Of a stretch of 38,472 bases of DNA, positions 26,191 to 35,426 are shown piece after piece. The notes below the pieces were generated by a model. That model made no database searches and was not told where the DNA came from. It saw nothing but the letters and a program-made list of their open reading frames with translations. A program made the translations under genes and the position numbers. The DNA is from CAYTID01 sp964437735. Its GTDB lineage: Bacteria; Bacteroidota; Ignavibacteria; UBA10030; BY39. Where the stretch lies: contig CAYTID010000014.1 of assembly GCA_964437735.1 (NCBI GenBank), positions 1 to 38,472 of the forward strand. Reading direction: 5' to 3'. Within the stretch, counting starts at the first letter, position 1, and the number at the start of each line of letters is the position of its first letter.

Positions 26191-27584
26191 AAAAACTTTT
26201 CCTTCAGATAAAAAATATCTGATTTGGTTATACCTCCCGTAATAATCAATACAACTGTGTACGCCATTAAGCCTGCAATAACATTAATCGCAATAAATTC
26301 TATTGATGTAAAAAACATAATAGCCAGCATAATTATCAGTGCGGGTATTGTTTTTAAAATATTATTCAACAATTTCACTTTAATGAATAATCCAAAATAG
26401 TATCTGAATAAAATTAATATTAATAACTCAGATGCAACAATAGCAAGCACTGTTCCAGTCAGACCGAAATAATATGTAAACGGGACTAAAATCAGTATAA
26501 ATGCAACTGAGTTTAACAAAATAATTTTCGCATAATATTTTTCCTGATTGACGGCGATCAATCCATACCCGAAAATCGAATTCAAGATAGTTATAAAGAA
26601 ATACCAAATCAATATCTGAAGTAAATTTACAGCCTCAAAATATTTATCCCCGAAAGTGATATTTATTATTGAATCTGCGAACATCCCGATAGTAATTGTA
26701 AAAGGGAGCAGAAAAATTATTGTGAATTTAAAGACAAATCCAATTATTTCCGGTAGCTTTTCACCTGTTTTATTGAAAATTCTTGTAATTGCCGGAAAAT
26801 AAATCGAATAGAATAATCTATCGAGAATCAACAAAAATAGTACTAACTTACTAGCAGCGCTATAGATTCCGGCATCAGCCGCCGTCAGTACAACGGCGAT
26901 TACAATAATCGGAATATTTGAATTAAATTGAGCAAGAATTGAGGAATAAGATATCGTAAATGATTCTTTAAATATTTTCCACCAATATTTTGAATCTACT
27001 GAAATATTTATTTTTCCGTAAATTTTGTAATACCAAATTAACATTACAAACATGGCAACAATATTTGCTACAAGGAATGATATTGGTATTATATCGAGGG
27101 ATGAAGAAATATTTAAAAATAAAACCAACAATAAAAAATAAAGGCCTGAAATAACCAGTTTACCGACTGACTGAGGAAGTAAATTTTCTTTCCCTTGAAA
27201 AAAACAATCCAATACCAGCGCGTTAGGAATTATACTTAGTGTAAACAATATTACCAATAATCGAAAATTATGATCCTGAATAAAAATAAAAGAAAAGAAT
27301 GTAATTATAATAAATATCAGAATTGACAATATAATCCTTAATGAAACGAAATTACTTAAAAAGTTCCTGTAATTTCCCGACGCCACAGCTCGTGTCCCAT
27401 AAACATTGAACCATTGCGAGCTGAATATGAGAGCATACGAAAATACTGCCAAACCGATATTTATCAAGCCATAGCCGTCGATACTCAAAAGGTTAGCAAT
27501 GTAAATTGTAGTAAAAAAACCGAGTATCCTGCTTCCTCCTTCACTTATGGTAACAGACAAAATATTTTTTGCCAATAATTTCAA
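26181..27584 (-). CDS. Oligosaccharide flippase, Wzx/MATE-like
   Basis: This 467-aa polytopic membrane protein with about 12-14 predicted helices has the polysaccharide-transport layout: helix pairs throughout, an early GGSRILGF motif (16-23), and few charged residues. It should flip a lipid-linked glycan across the inner membrane. Translation starts at TTG (27584): the in-frame codons just upstream include a stop, and GAGGAA lies about 8 nt before. The start overlaps the stop of the GT4 gene as TTGA. It belongs to a cassette of three GT4 enzymes and a deacetylase-like protein; no Wzy polymerase is visible. Confidence 0.85.
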   Translation of the reverse strand: MKLLAKNILSVTISEGGSRILGFFTTIYIANLLSIDGYGLINIGLAVFSYALIFSSQWFNVYGTRAVASGNYRNFLSNFVSLRIILSILIFIIITFFSFIFIQDHNFRLLVILFTLSIIPNALVLDCFFQGKENLLPQSVGKLVISGLYFLLLVLFLNISSSLDIIPISFLVANIVAMFVMLIWYYKIYGKINISVDSKYWWKIFKESFTISYSSILAQFNSNIPIIVIAVVLTAADAGIYSAASKLVLFLLILDRLFYSIYFPAITRIFNKTGEKLPEIIGFVFKFTIIFLLPFTITIGMFADSIINITFGDKYFEAVNLLQILIWYFFITILNSIFGYGLIAVNQEKYYAKIILLNSVAFILILVPFTYYFGLTGTVLAIVASELLILILFRYYFGLFIKVKLLNNILKTIPALIIMLAIMFFTSIEFIAINVIAGLMAYTVVLIITGGITKSDIFYLKEKFLWN

Positions 27585-28570
27585 CGATTAAGTTCCTCAA
27601 TTAGAGACTTTAATCCATTTTCGCGTCTTGATAAAGAAAAGTTTTCAATAACTCTCTGTCTGGCTTTTTTGCCGACATCAGTATTCATATTCATAGTTTT
27701 CTTAAACGCATTTTTCATCGCCACAAGGTCTCCGTATTCTATCAAAATGCCTGTATCACCTATGCCGGTTGGTATCCCTCCACGTGTAGTACCGACCGGG
27801 ATGCATTCACAAGCCATCGCTTCACACAATGAATTCGGCAAACCTTCTGTGTACGACACCTGACAATATACTTTTGCTTTCTGATAATATTTTAGAAGCT
27901 CGTTCCTATCGACAAAGGAAATTATCTCAACATTTACGGGGAGGTCCTTTTTGATTTTATCCTTTAGTTCTTCATTGATACCGATAATTTTAAAATCGAA
28001 CTCCGGCAGATCAATTGCAGTTTGAATTAATTTATCAAATCCCTTTTTCATCATTCTCCATTCATCCTCACAAACACCTACGCTAAGTATAAATTCTTCT
28101 TTATTGCCGCCGGCTTTCCAAAAATCAGAATCATACCCGGTTGGCAAATACCTAATGTTATCTCCTTTATAAGAAGCGAGGCGTTTAGCTTCGCCTATTA
28201 AAAATGGATCGACCGATAAAATCAAGTCAGCATTTCTTAGTGCATATTTTACAAAAACGGATTTCCATGGATTTAGCCATATTCCATAATTTATCCCTTG
28301 ATCCTTGGAAACATCGACCCCTCCGATTACGATAATAGATTTTTTCCCAAATAGACGACTGAAAAAAATAACAAATGCAGAATAGACCGAAGCAAACCAT
28401 GTATATGTAACATCGGATTTGGGAATCGCAATGAATAGGTTGAATATGTGCAAGATTCCGCTTCCGATAATTTTATTAACGATAAAATATTTTTCGAGAA
28501 TTGCGAAATCTTCTCTGATAAAGGAAGTAAATAGTGTCGAGTTGAATAATATTCTAACTTTTCTGTCCAT
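27581..28570 (-). CDS. Glycosyltransferase, family 4 (GT-B)
   Basis: This 329-aa protein shows the C-terminal GT4 donor motif EX7E as EGLPNSLCEAMACECIPVG, with VGVCEDEWRMMKKG earlier marking the start of the donor domain. The N-terminal domain is short, and an IVIGGVDVS motif is seen in the acceptor half. It has no signal peptide, so it acts in the cytoplasm. It ends in a 4-nt overlap with the flippase gene and begins 13 nt after the next GT4 gene; the donor and acceptor sugars are unknown. Confidence 0.87.
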   Translation of the reverse strand: MDRKVRILFNSTLFTSFIREDFAILEKYFIVNKIIGSGILHIFNLFIAIPKSDVTYTWFASVYSAFVIFFSRLFGKKSIIVIGGVDVSKDQGINYGIWLNPWKSVFVKYALRNADLILSVDPFLIGEAKRLASYKGDNIRYLPTGYDSDFWKAGGNKEEFILSVGVCEDEWRMMKKGFDKLIQTAIDLPEFDFKIIGINEELKDKIKKDLPVNVEIISFVDRNELLKYYQKAKVYCQVSYTEGLPNSLCEAMACECIPVGTTRGGIPTGIGDTGILIEYGDLVAMKNAFKKTMNMNTDVGKKARQRVIENFSLSRRENGLKSLIEELNR

Positions 28571-28583
28571 TCGTTAAATATTC

Positions 28584-29687
28584 TTAATGTGCCTCTAGAA
28601 TATCTATCATATCTTTAGCGGCATTTTCCCATTTGAATTTCTGAGACCAGGCATAGGCATTATTACTTAATTTTGTAAGCAAATCCGAATCGTCTAAAAG
28701 GAACTTAATTTTTTCGGTTAATTCATTTATATTTCCGTACTCATAAAGGATACCTGTTTCACCATCACGGACAGAATCACGCAAGCCGGGCACGTTACTC
28801 GCGATTACAGGAGTTTTACAAGCATTCGCTTCAATTACGGTTAATCCCCAACCTTCTTTAGATGAAGTGTTTACTTCAAACCACATTTTTTGAATAAGAG
28901 CTACTTTAGTAGTCTCGTCAACAAAACCGGTAAACCCGATGTTCTTCGCGATTCCTAATTCTTTCGATAAATTTTCCAAGCTAAGCCGGTTATCGCCATC
29001 CCCTACAATAATAAGTTCAGCGTTGTAATTATCGCGCACGAGACCGGCAAATGCTCTGATAAGATGTTCAATCGATTTATATTTTTTGATCCTTCCTACG
29101 TAACCGATGAGAGGCGTGATGTTGCGTTTAGTTTCATCTGGTTGATATTGATTGTGATCGACACAGTTATAAATAATTTTTATATTATCAGCTTCAAAAC
29201 CTTTTTGTATTAACTCTTTTTTAGTACTTGGAGAAACAACTATCACTCTTATTTTCTTCCATCTACCTATAAAAAGACCTAATTTTTCCATAAGGTAAAC
29301 ATAAAAAGCAATGGGCCAGGGAACTTCCAAAAAAATACTTTTATTAAAAATATGATGAACGATAAAATATAAAGGTTCACGGACAAAGAGTGGTGTAAAA
29401 AAAGGTATTTTGTTCATATCATCAATAACAACATCAAACTTCTCGTGTCTGAATTTGGTAAAATATTTATAAAATACACGGAAGTTAAAAAGATACCTTC
29501 CCCCTTCTCTGATTACATGAATCCCCTCAATAAACTCCTCCTTTTTCGCCCCCTTGAAGGAAGAACAAAAAAGAGTTACTTCGTGTCCGGATTTCGCTAC
29601 CCGCGAAAATATCTCATGGAGGTGTACCTCTGCTCCGCCGGAGAGCGGATTTTTTTTATCTTGCCAGTTGAATATTAATATCTTCAT
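28584..29687 (-). CDS. Glycosyltransferase, family 4 (GT-B)
   Basis: This 367-aa protein has a classical GT4 N-terminus with the GGAEVHLHEI acceptor-side motif (18-27), VGRIKKYKSIEHLI in the donor domain, and EX7E as EGWGLTVIEANACKTPVI. IDDMNKIPFFTPLF in the middle suggests a membrane-associated hydrophobic patch for a lipid carrier. It follows the DUF2723 gene by 17 nt, tying that protein to the cassette. Substrates cannot be read from sequence. Confidence 0.9.
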   Translation of the reverse strand: MKILIFNWQDKKNPLSGGAEVHLHEIFSRVAKSGHEVTLFCSSFKGAKKEEFIEGIHVIREGGRYLFNFRVFYKYFTKFRHEKFDVVIDDMNKIPFFTPLFVREPLYFIVHHIFNKSIFLEVPWPIAFYVYLMEKLGLFIGRWKKIRVIVVSPSTKKELIQKGFEADNIKIIYNCVDHNQYQPDETKRNITPLIGYVGRIKKYKSIEHLIRAFAGLVRDNYNAELIIVGDGDNRLSLENLSKELGIAKNIGFTGFVDETTKVALIQKMWFEVNTSSKEGWGLTVIEANACKTPVIASNVPGLRDSVRDGETGILYEYGNINELTEKIKFLLDDSDLLTKLSNNAYAWSQKFKWENAAKDMIDILEAH

Positions 29688-29704
29688 TCATCCGCCGGTT
29701 TGAA

Positions 29705-32395
29705 TTACCGTATGGATGTATCTTTATTCACTACCTCTTGTTTTAATTTTGATTCCATTTCCATGATCCTGTTTTTCAATCCGGGATCATTCGGATAAAG
29801 TGCTTCAAGTCTTTTTAAGACATCAATCGATTTAACGTAATCTTTGTTCGATTCATATATTTCGAGGAGAATACGGTAAGGATTATAATATGAACCCATA
29901 TCGACTTGTTTGTTATTGATAAGTTCCCAAGCTTTTTTCTCAAGATAATCGGCATAATATTTCCTTTTTTCTTCATCACCGATTCTACCGTACATCGACA
30001 TTATGTCAGCGGCTATCCTCCAGTCTGATTCAACTACATTGAGGGGTATATTTTCATCCATTCGATGCAGAACTGCCTTAGCTTTATCGATATTGTTCTC
30101 AGCATTTAGATAGTGAAGTGAAAGTCTCAGATACATAGCATGGTAATTCACTGTCAATCTCGTGATATTTTCATCAAAATAATTTGACGCATCATTTAAT
30201 CCTCTGAATCTGTACCCGTATTGAAAATCTTTATTCGGGATAACATTTTCAGCCATTAAATTTGCTTCGACTATTTCACTTACTACATTATTTTCTTCGT
30301 TCGTCGGAATTGGTTTTAATCTCCAGGCTAATCCTTCGTACCAAAGATAATCATCCAAACCGATTTTTGAATCCGGTGATACAGTAACCGCAAAATAGAT
30401 GGGTCTTTCCCATTTATTCGAAACTATGATATCTCTAACCATTATGTCCTGTACTTTAATCGCCTTTGTCTGACCAAAAGTTAGCGTATTTTGCATTACG
30501 AAAGATAATTTTCCTTTATTGATCACGGAAGTGTCAGTGATTCCGAATTTAGCATAAACATCTTTTGGAACAGGTATTTCCAATCGTCGTGATTCCCATA
30601 GAACTGGTTGAAGTCTTTCAATTTGTGCATCTGTGAAACTGAGAGCAATCTTCTTTGCTCCATGGGGTTCATAGTTCTTTAATTGATTAATGTACCATGG
30701 AGTGTTTACAAGACTCAAATTCACGATACGAACGTCAGTTCTGATACCTTCGACATCCTGTAAATACCATAATGGAAACGTATCATTATCGCCATTCGTA
30801 AAAATGATTGCATCTTTTTCACAAGTTTGCAAAATATTGTATGAATAATCCCAGGCAACATAATTTCCGCTCCTGTCGCGTTCAAACCAATTAATATTCA
30901 GCATATTTAATGGAATCGCGAGTGCGAATACTGCAAGTGTTCCGCCAACGCCGAAATTGTATACTGAAGCTTTTTTGGCATATGATTTAATAAAATCAAT
31001 TATTGCTATCAGACCGATAGCAATCCACATTGAAAATACAAAGAAAGAACCGACATAAAAATAATCACGTTCACGTGGCTGGGGCTGCTGCTGATTTTGG
31101 TATAATGCCAAAATTACACCCATCAGCAAAAACATTACGAAAAATGGAAGCGCCATTTTCCAATCTTTTTTAAAATGATAATACAACCCTAATAATCCGA
31201 TAAGGAATGGAATTCCTAATGTATGTTTCCAACTGATCCCTGCGTCCTGCCAATCTCCCTCAACTCCGATATAATTCCACAAAAGATAACGATTGTACAT
31301 ATGATTAATTTGATACCTCAGCATGAAATCCATATCTGATGAATAATTCTGCCAGGTTGGTGTGTGCATCGGTTCTTGGCTATATCTTCTCTCCAAGATG
31401 GGGGCATCACCGTACTGCTCACGATCCAGGTAACTTACAAGTCGGTTAAGATTGCTCGGATCATTTTCATTCATCGGCATATCCGGTACGTTTGCTCTGA
31501 TTATCACCATCGTATATGTAGAATATCCGATTACGATTAATACAAAAGATATTAATGCGATATTCACCATCTTTAATTTATGTTTAATAGAATAATATAT
31601 TCCATATAATGATCCTATTAAAAATACAATTGGAATATATTTTATAATATCACTTTTAATTCCCCTGAAATCACCATCCAGCATAGATGGTAAATATTTT
31701 ACCACACCCGGATAAACAATAAAAAATACTAAAACGGAGACTATTCCGAAATTTCTAAAACTCGATATGTTAAATTCGTAACGTCTGAAATATACAATCA
31801 TCAACACAATAAAAATTGTCAACACTGCAAGTAAATGGACACCAATCGACAATCCAATCAAGTAAGCGATCAGGAAAATATATTTCTCGTTAAGAGGTTC
31901 TTTATGATGGTCGTACCATCTGAGGGATAACCAGATTATTATGGTGACAAAAAACATACTCAGCCCATAGACCTCAGCTTCAATTGCATTTCCCCAAAAA
32001 GTTGTTCCATAAGCCAAAGACAACGCACCGATGAGGGAAGCTCCATAAACCGCAACTTTATCAATTGTTGAAAAAGGATTTCCTCTGAATGCAACAATAA
32101 GTCGGACTGTCACTAAATACAAAAACATTACAGATAATGCACTTGTTACAGCCGAAATAAGATGTATTCGAACGGCTATATCGGCAGAGGTAGGCAACAT
32201 TGATGCAATTCGTCCGATCAGTAAAAAAAATGGTGATCCCGGAGGATGAGGAACCTGCAATAAATATGCTGCTGCGCAAAATTCACCAACATCCCAAAAA
32301 ACTACTGTAGGTGGAAGGGTTAAATAATAAACAATGAAAGATCCGAATAAAGCTGCAAAAGCCGATATCCTGTGAAATAAGTTTTTTTGTTGCAT
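29705..32395 (-). CDS. DUF2723 membrane protein, GT-C/O-mannosyltransferase-like
   Basis: This 896-aa protein has a large N-terminal membrane domain of about 12 helices (to about residue 500), followed by a soluble C-terminal part with a helical, TPR-like end. FWDVGEF (33-39) supplies Asp35 and Glu38 in the first periplasmic loop, where GT-C enzymes place their catalytic acid. HPPGSP and NGDNDTFPLWYLQ are other DUF2723 landmarks. The family is related to protein O-mannosyltransferases and is common in Bacteroidota and relatives; the activity is not proven. The ATG has GAGGAAAG before it. It probably opens the glycan transcript and may transfer the finished sugar outside the membrane. Confidence 0.9.
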   Translation of the reverse strand: MQQKNLFHRISAFAALFGSFIVYYLTLPPTVVFWDVGEFCAAAYLLQVPHPPGSPFFLLIGRIASMLPTSADIAVRIHLISAVTSALSVMFLYLVTVRLIVAFRGNPFSTIDKVAVYGASLIGALSLAYGTTFWGNAIEAEVYGLSMFFVTIIIWLSLRWYDHHKEPLNEKYIFLIAYLIGLSIGVHLLAVLTIFIVLMIVYFRRYEFNISSFRNFGIVSVLVFFIVYPGVVKYLPSMLDGDFRGIKSDIIKYIPIVFLIGSLYGIYYSIKHKLKMVNIALISFVLIVIGYSTYTMVIIRANVPDMPMNENDPSNLNRLVSYLDREQYGDAPILERRYSQEPMHTPTWQNYSSDMDFMLRYQINHMYNRYLLWNYIGVEGDWQDAGISWKHTLGIPFLIGLLGLYYHFKKDWKMALPFFVMFLLMGVILALYQNQQQPQPRERDYFYVGSFFVFSMWIAIGLIAIIDFIKSYAKKASVYNFGVGGTLAVFALAIPLNMLNINWFERDRSGNYVAWDYSYNILQTCEKDAIIFTNGDNDTFPLWYLQDVEGIRTDVRIVNLSLVNTPWYINQLKNYEPHGAKKIALSFTDAQIERLQPVLWESRRLEIPVPKDVYAKFGITDTSVINKGKLSFVMQNTLTFGQTKAIKVQDIMVRDIIVSNKWERPIYFAVTVSPDSKIGLDDYLWYEGLAWRLKPIPTNEENNVVSEIVEANLMAENVIPNKDFQYGYRFRGLNDASNYFDENITRLTVNYHAMYLRLSLHYLNAENNIDKAKAVLHRMDENIPLNVVESDWRIAADIMSMYGRIGDEEKRKYYADYLEKKAWELINNKQVDMGSYYNPYRILLEIYESNKDYVKSIDVLKRLEALYPNDPGLKNRIMEMESKLKQEVVNKDTSIR

Positions 32396-32424
32396 TCTTT
32401 CCTCAATTAAATTTCAATTTCCAG

Positions 32425-32455
32425 TAAATATATACTAATAAGACTTAAATCGCAA
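32425..32455 (-). promoter_or_regulatory. Bacteroidota-type promoter for the glycan cassette
   Basis: On the minus strand TTG (32455-32453) is followed after exactly 20 bp by TATATTTA (32432-32425), one base off TAnnTTTG. It lies in the 68-bp gap between hemW and the DUF2723 gene. Transcription would start near 32418, about 23 nt before the ATG. Confidence 0.4.
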
Positions 32456-32463
32456 AAAAAACA

Positions 32464-33603
32464 TCATTTTATTTCCAAATTTGAAATCAGCATCCTGCTG
32501 ATTTCATCACAAATTAAAATACCATTTTTTGTTAAAATCAAAACGCCCTCCTTCAGAATTGCTAATTTATCCTCAACTAAATTATCAATCAAGGACTGCA
32601 ATTGCATTTTATAATCAAAACCATATTCAAATTTCATTTTCGTAAAATTTGCACCGTTTGTCCTCAATCCAAGCATTATCATCTCATTTATGATTTGTTT
32701 TTTTGATAACTTTTCACTTTCAAGGATAGGCAAATCTCCGGAGCCAATCCTCGCGTAATATTCCGGTAATGAATTTACATTCCACCATCGTTTACCATTC
32801 ATATAAGAATGAGCTGCAGGACCGATACCAAGATAATTTGAATGATTCCAATAATTGCTATTGTGTTTCGATTCGAATCCGGGTTTTGCGTAGTTAGATA
32901 TTTCATAATGGCAGAAACCAGCAGAGGTTAATCTTTCAATCGCTATTTCGAACATTTTTCGTTCAACAGTCTCACTTACTAAAGATGTTTCTTTATTCTC
33001 GATCATTTGGTGAAGTGGTGTATTTTTCTCTACGCTTAAATTATACACCGAAAGATGTTCCGGTTTTAATTTTACAGCTTGCAATAAATTTTGTTCCCAG
33101 GAATACGATGTTTGTGTCGGAACTGCAAATATCAAATCGATTCCCAAATTTTCGAATCCAGCTTTGCGGGCATCATCAATACATTTTAGAGCCTGTTCCG
33201 AATTGTGTATCCGTGATAAAAATTTTAAATCAGTATCGAAGAACGACTGAACGCCGATGCTAATGCGGTTTATTCCTATTCTTCTGAAATCATCCAATTT
33301 TTGAAAGTTAACAGTTCCCGGATTTACTTCAATCGTAATTTCAGGATTTGTGCTCAAATGAAAATTTTTATTGATTGCCTCAATTATTTTTTCAAAATGT
33401 TTTTGGGAGAGAAGACTTGGTGTTCCTCCGCCAAAATAAATAGTTTCAACCGGATCAGAAATATTTAATTTACGGGAGAGATTTATCTCCTCTAATATAA
33501 AATCAGTAAATGTATTGAAATCAAAATCAGTCGTAATTGAATAAAAATCGCAATAGATACATTTTTTTTCACAAAAAGGAATATGACAATAAATTCCAGC
33601 CAT
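32464..33603 (-). CDS. hemW: HemW, radical-SAM heme chaperone (HemN-like)
   Basis: This 379-aa protein is of the oxygen-independent coproporphyrinogen oxidase superfamily. CEKKCIYC (Cys11, Cys15, Cys18) is the CxxxCxxC radical-SAM cluster motif followed by DFYS as in HemW, and YFGGGTPSLL is the conserved SAM region. HemW proteins deliver heme to respiratory enzymes rather than decarboxylating coproporphyrinogen. The frame also permits TTG at 33609, but ATG at 33603 gives the family's usual start right before IYCHIPFC and has AAGG upstream. It lies 9 nt after the second lepB. Confidence 0.92.
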   Translation of the reverse strand: MAGIYCHIPFCEKKCIYCDFYSITTDFDFNTFTDFILEEINLSRKLNISDPVETIYFGGGTPSLLSQKHFEKIIEAINKNFHLSTNPEITIEVNPGTVNFQKLDDFRRIGINRISIGVQSFFDTDLKFLSRIHNSEQALKCIDDARKAGFENLGIDLIFAVPTQTSYSWEQNLLQAVKLKPEHLSVYNLSVEKNTPLHQMIENKETSLVSETVERKMFEIAIERLTSAGFCHYEISNYAKPGFESKHNSNYWNHSNYLGIGPAAHSYMNGKRWWNVNSLPEYYARIGSGDLPILESEKLSKKQIINEMIMLGLRTNGANFTKMKFEYGFDYKMQLQSLIDNLVEDKLAILKEGVLILTKNGILICDEISRMLISNLEIK

Positions 33604-33612
33604 AAACAAACC

Positions 33613-34518
33613 TTATTTAATAAAAGTACCTATTCGTGACCAGCGTACGGCGTTAACTTTGTCGCTGAAATCACCTGATTTTGAATCAGGATTCCACGAC
33701 CAATATATCATGAGAGCTTTCCCGATGAGGTCATCCTCCGCCACAAAACCCCAGAACCTGCTGTCAATACTATTGCCACGATTGTCTCCTAAAACAAAAA
33801 GGTAATCTCTTTTAACCCGATAGAAATTATTTTTGACACTATCAATTAATATGGTATCATTCGCAACAAATAAGATCTCATGTCCTTCTCTGAGAATAAA
33901 TTTTTCCCATTGTTTATAATTATTCATATCCAATTGAATTTTATCCCCTTTGCGAGGAACTTTGATTGGTCCATAATTATCCCCGTTATAATTTGCACCC
34001 TTTGGGAAAATATTTTTATCGATATAATCAGAAGTTAAATAATTTGAAAAAACCTGGGCAGTTTTAATTTCAGGAAATTCATTACCGTTAATAAATAATT
34101 TCCCTTTCGAAATATTCACCGTATCACCACCTACGGCTACACACCGCTTGATGTATGTGACCGATTCACGACATTCTACCTGATCTCGTTCCCCAGGATG
34201 ATGAAAAACAACAATATCGCCACGCTTTGGTTTAATAAAATCCGGCAGAATTAATCTGGGGACTTGATAATCAGTAAAAGGAAAATATTTAGGTGTCTTA
34301 AAACCATAGATAATTTTATTTACGATTAAATAATCGCCTTCTACTAAAGTGTTAGCCATAGAATTTGTAGGAATTAAAAATATTTCAACCACAAAAATCC
34401 GGAGGAATAATGAAACAGCGATAGTAATTAAAATTATTGCGAGATGATCTCTGATCCATTTTTTCCTGTGACTTGTTTTGGAGAAAGTGTTTAAGGTATT
34501 TGGATCTGTATTTATCAA
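33613..34518 (-). CDS. lepB: Signal peptidase I (second of a tandem pair)
   Basis: This 301-aa inner-membrane peptidase removes signal peptides from exported proteins. It has one N-terminal membrane helix (about 26-47), then the catalytic Ser53 (PTNSMANTL) and Lys124 (YIKRCVAVGGD), and the box-E motif GDNRGNSIDSRFWGF. It starts at TTG (34518): the first ATG is at the active-site serine, so no other start is possible apart from rarer codons. The TTG lies 2 nt after the stop of the first lepB, and both copies keep all catalytic residues. Confidence 0.92.
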   Translation of the reverse strand: MINTDPNTLNTFSKTSHRKKWIRDHLAIILITIAVSLFLRIFVVEIFLIPTNSMANTLVEGDYLIVNKIIYGFKTPKYFPFTDYQVPRLILPDFIKPKRGDIVVFHHPGERDQVECRESVTYIKRCVAVGGDTVNISKGKLFINGNEFPEIKTAQVFSNYLTSDYIDKNIFPKGANYNGDNYGPIKVPRKGDKIQLDMNNYKQWEKFILREGHEILFVANDTILIDSVKNNFYRVKRDYLFVLGDNRGNSIDSRFWGFVAEDDLIGKALMIYWSWNPDSKSGDFSDKVNAVRWSRIGTFIK

Positions 34519-34520
34519 TC

Positions 34521-35411
34521 TTACTTAATTAATTTTCCTATACGATTAAACCTGAGGGATTTGATTTTTTCACCTAAGTTGATGATCGAAAGATTAGGAC
34601 TCCATGACCAATAAACAATTAAAGGGGTTCCTATAACATCGTGTTCAGGAATAAAACCCCAAAAACGACTATCGAGACTATTGTCGCGATTGTCACCCAT
34701 CCCGAATACATAATCATGCTTGATCGTGTAGGATGTTTCTTCGTTATTGTCAATTATTACTTTCCCATTGATATAATCTATTGTATGTCCTTCGCGCTTA
34801 ATAAACGTATCCCACCAATAATAATTATTATAGCTAAGATCAATTATATCACCCTTTTTAGGGACTCTTATCGGTCCGTAGTTATCTTCATTAAACGGAG
34901 CGCCATTCGGGAATATCCTCGGGTCGCCATATCCGTGATTTTTAACAATACCCGAATTATAATTTATATTACGAGGAATTGGAGCTGGTTTTCCGTTGAC
35001 ATAAAGAATTCGATTTTTAATTTCAATGGTATCACCGGCTATAGCAACAGCACGTTTAAGATAATAAGCAAAAATATCGGGTTCTACCTCATCTCTATAA
35101 CCGGGAAATGCAAAAACTATTACATCACCCCTCTCGACTTTCCATAGCGCGGGAATTTTGAAATAAGGCAATTTAACATTTGTGAAAGGAATTGTTCTGG
35201 GGGTTGTTCCACCAAAAACAAATTTATTTACCAGCAAAAAATCCCCGCCCATTATTTCATTTTCCATCGAACCTGTGGGAACTTCAAAGGAAGCGATAAC
35301 AAAACTATTCAAAACTAGAAATATTCCGAGAATTGTTCCGATTTCCTTGAGCCAATATTTAATGCCGTGATGTTCTTTTGTTTCTTTAGTTTCTTTTGTT
35401 TGAGATTTCAT
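34521..35411 (-). CDS. lepB: Signal peptidase I (first of a tandem pair)
   Basis: This 296-aa paralog of the next gene has a single membrane helix (about 23-42), catalytic Ser48 (PTGSMENEI) and Lys119 (YLKRAVAIAGD), and GDNRDNSLDSRFWGF. The N-terminus contains a short KETKETKE repeat ahead of the helix. The two copies are similar throughout, most of all in the catalytic boxes, and both have a long insertion between the catalytic lysine and the final box, as in related Bacteroidota enzymes. It lies 15 nt after lepA, in the classical lepA-lepB order. Confidence 0.93.
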   Translation of the reverse strand: MKSQTKETKETKEHHGIKYWLKEIGTILGIFLVLNSFVIASFEVPTGSMENEIMGGDFLLVNKFVFGGTTPRTIPFTNVKLPYFKIPALWKVERGDVIVFAFPGYRDEVEPDIFAYYLKRAVAIAGDTIEIKNRILYVNGKPAPIPRNINYNSGIVKNHGYGDPRIFPNGAPFNEDNYGPIRVPKKGDIIDLSYNNYYWWDTFIKREGHTIDYINGKVIIDNNEETSYTIKHDYVFGMGDNRDNSLDSRFWGFIPEHDVIGTPLIVYWSWSPNLSIINLGEKIKSLRFNRIGKLIK

Positions 35412-35426
35412 ATTAATCCTGTTTGG

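Noticed and set aside
23634..32395. Glycan cassette as a recently acquired genomic island
   Set aside because: No integrase, tRNA, flanking repeat or transposase is visible, and by eye the base composition is similar to its neighbours, as far as can be judged without computation.
34641..35147. A 168-codon plus-strand open frame
   Set aside because: It lies antisense to the first lepB, has no recognisable domain and is rich in Ile/Tyr as expected from the complement of an AT-rich gene.
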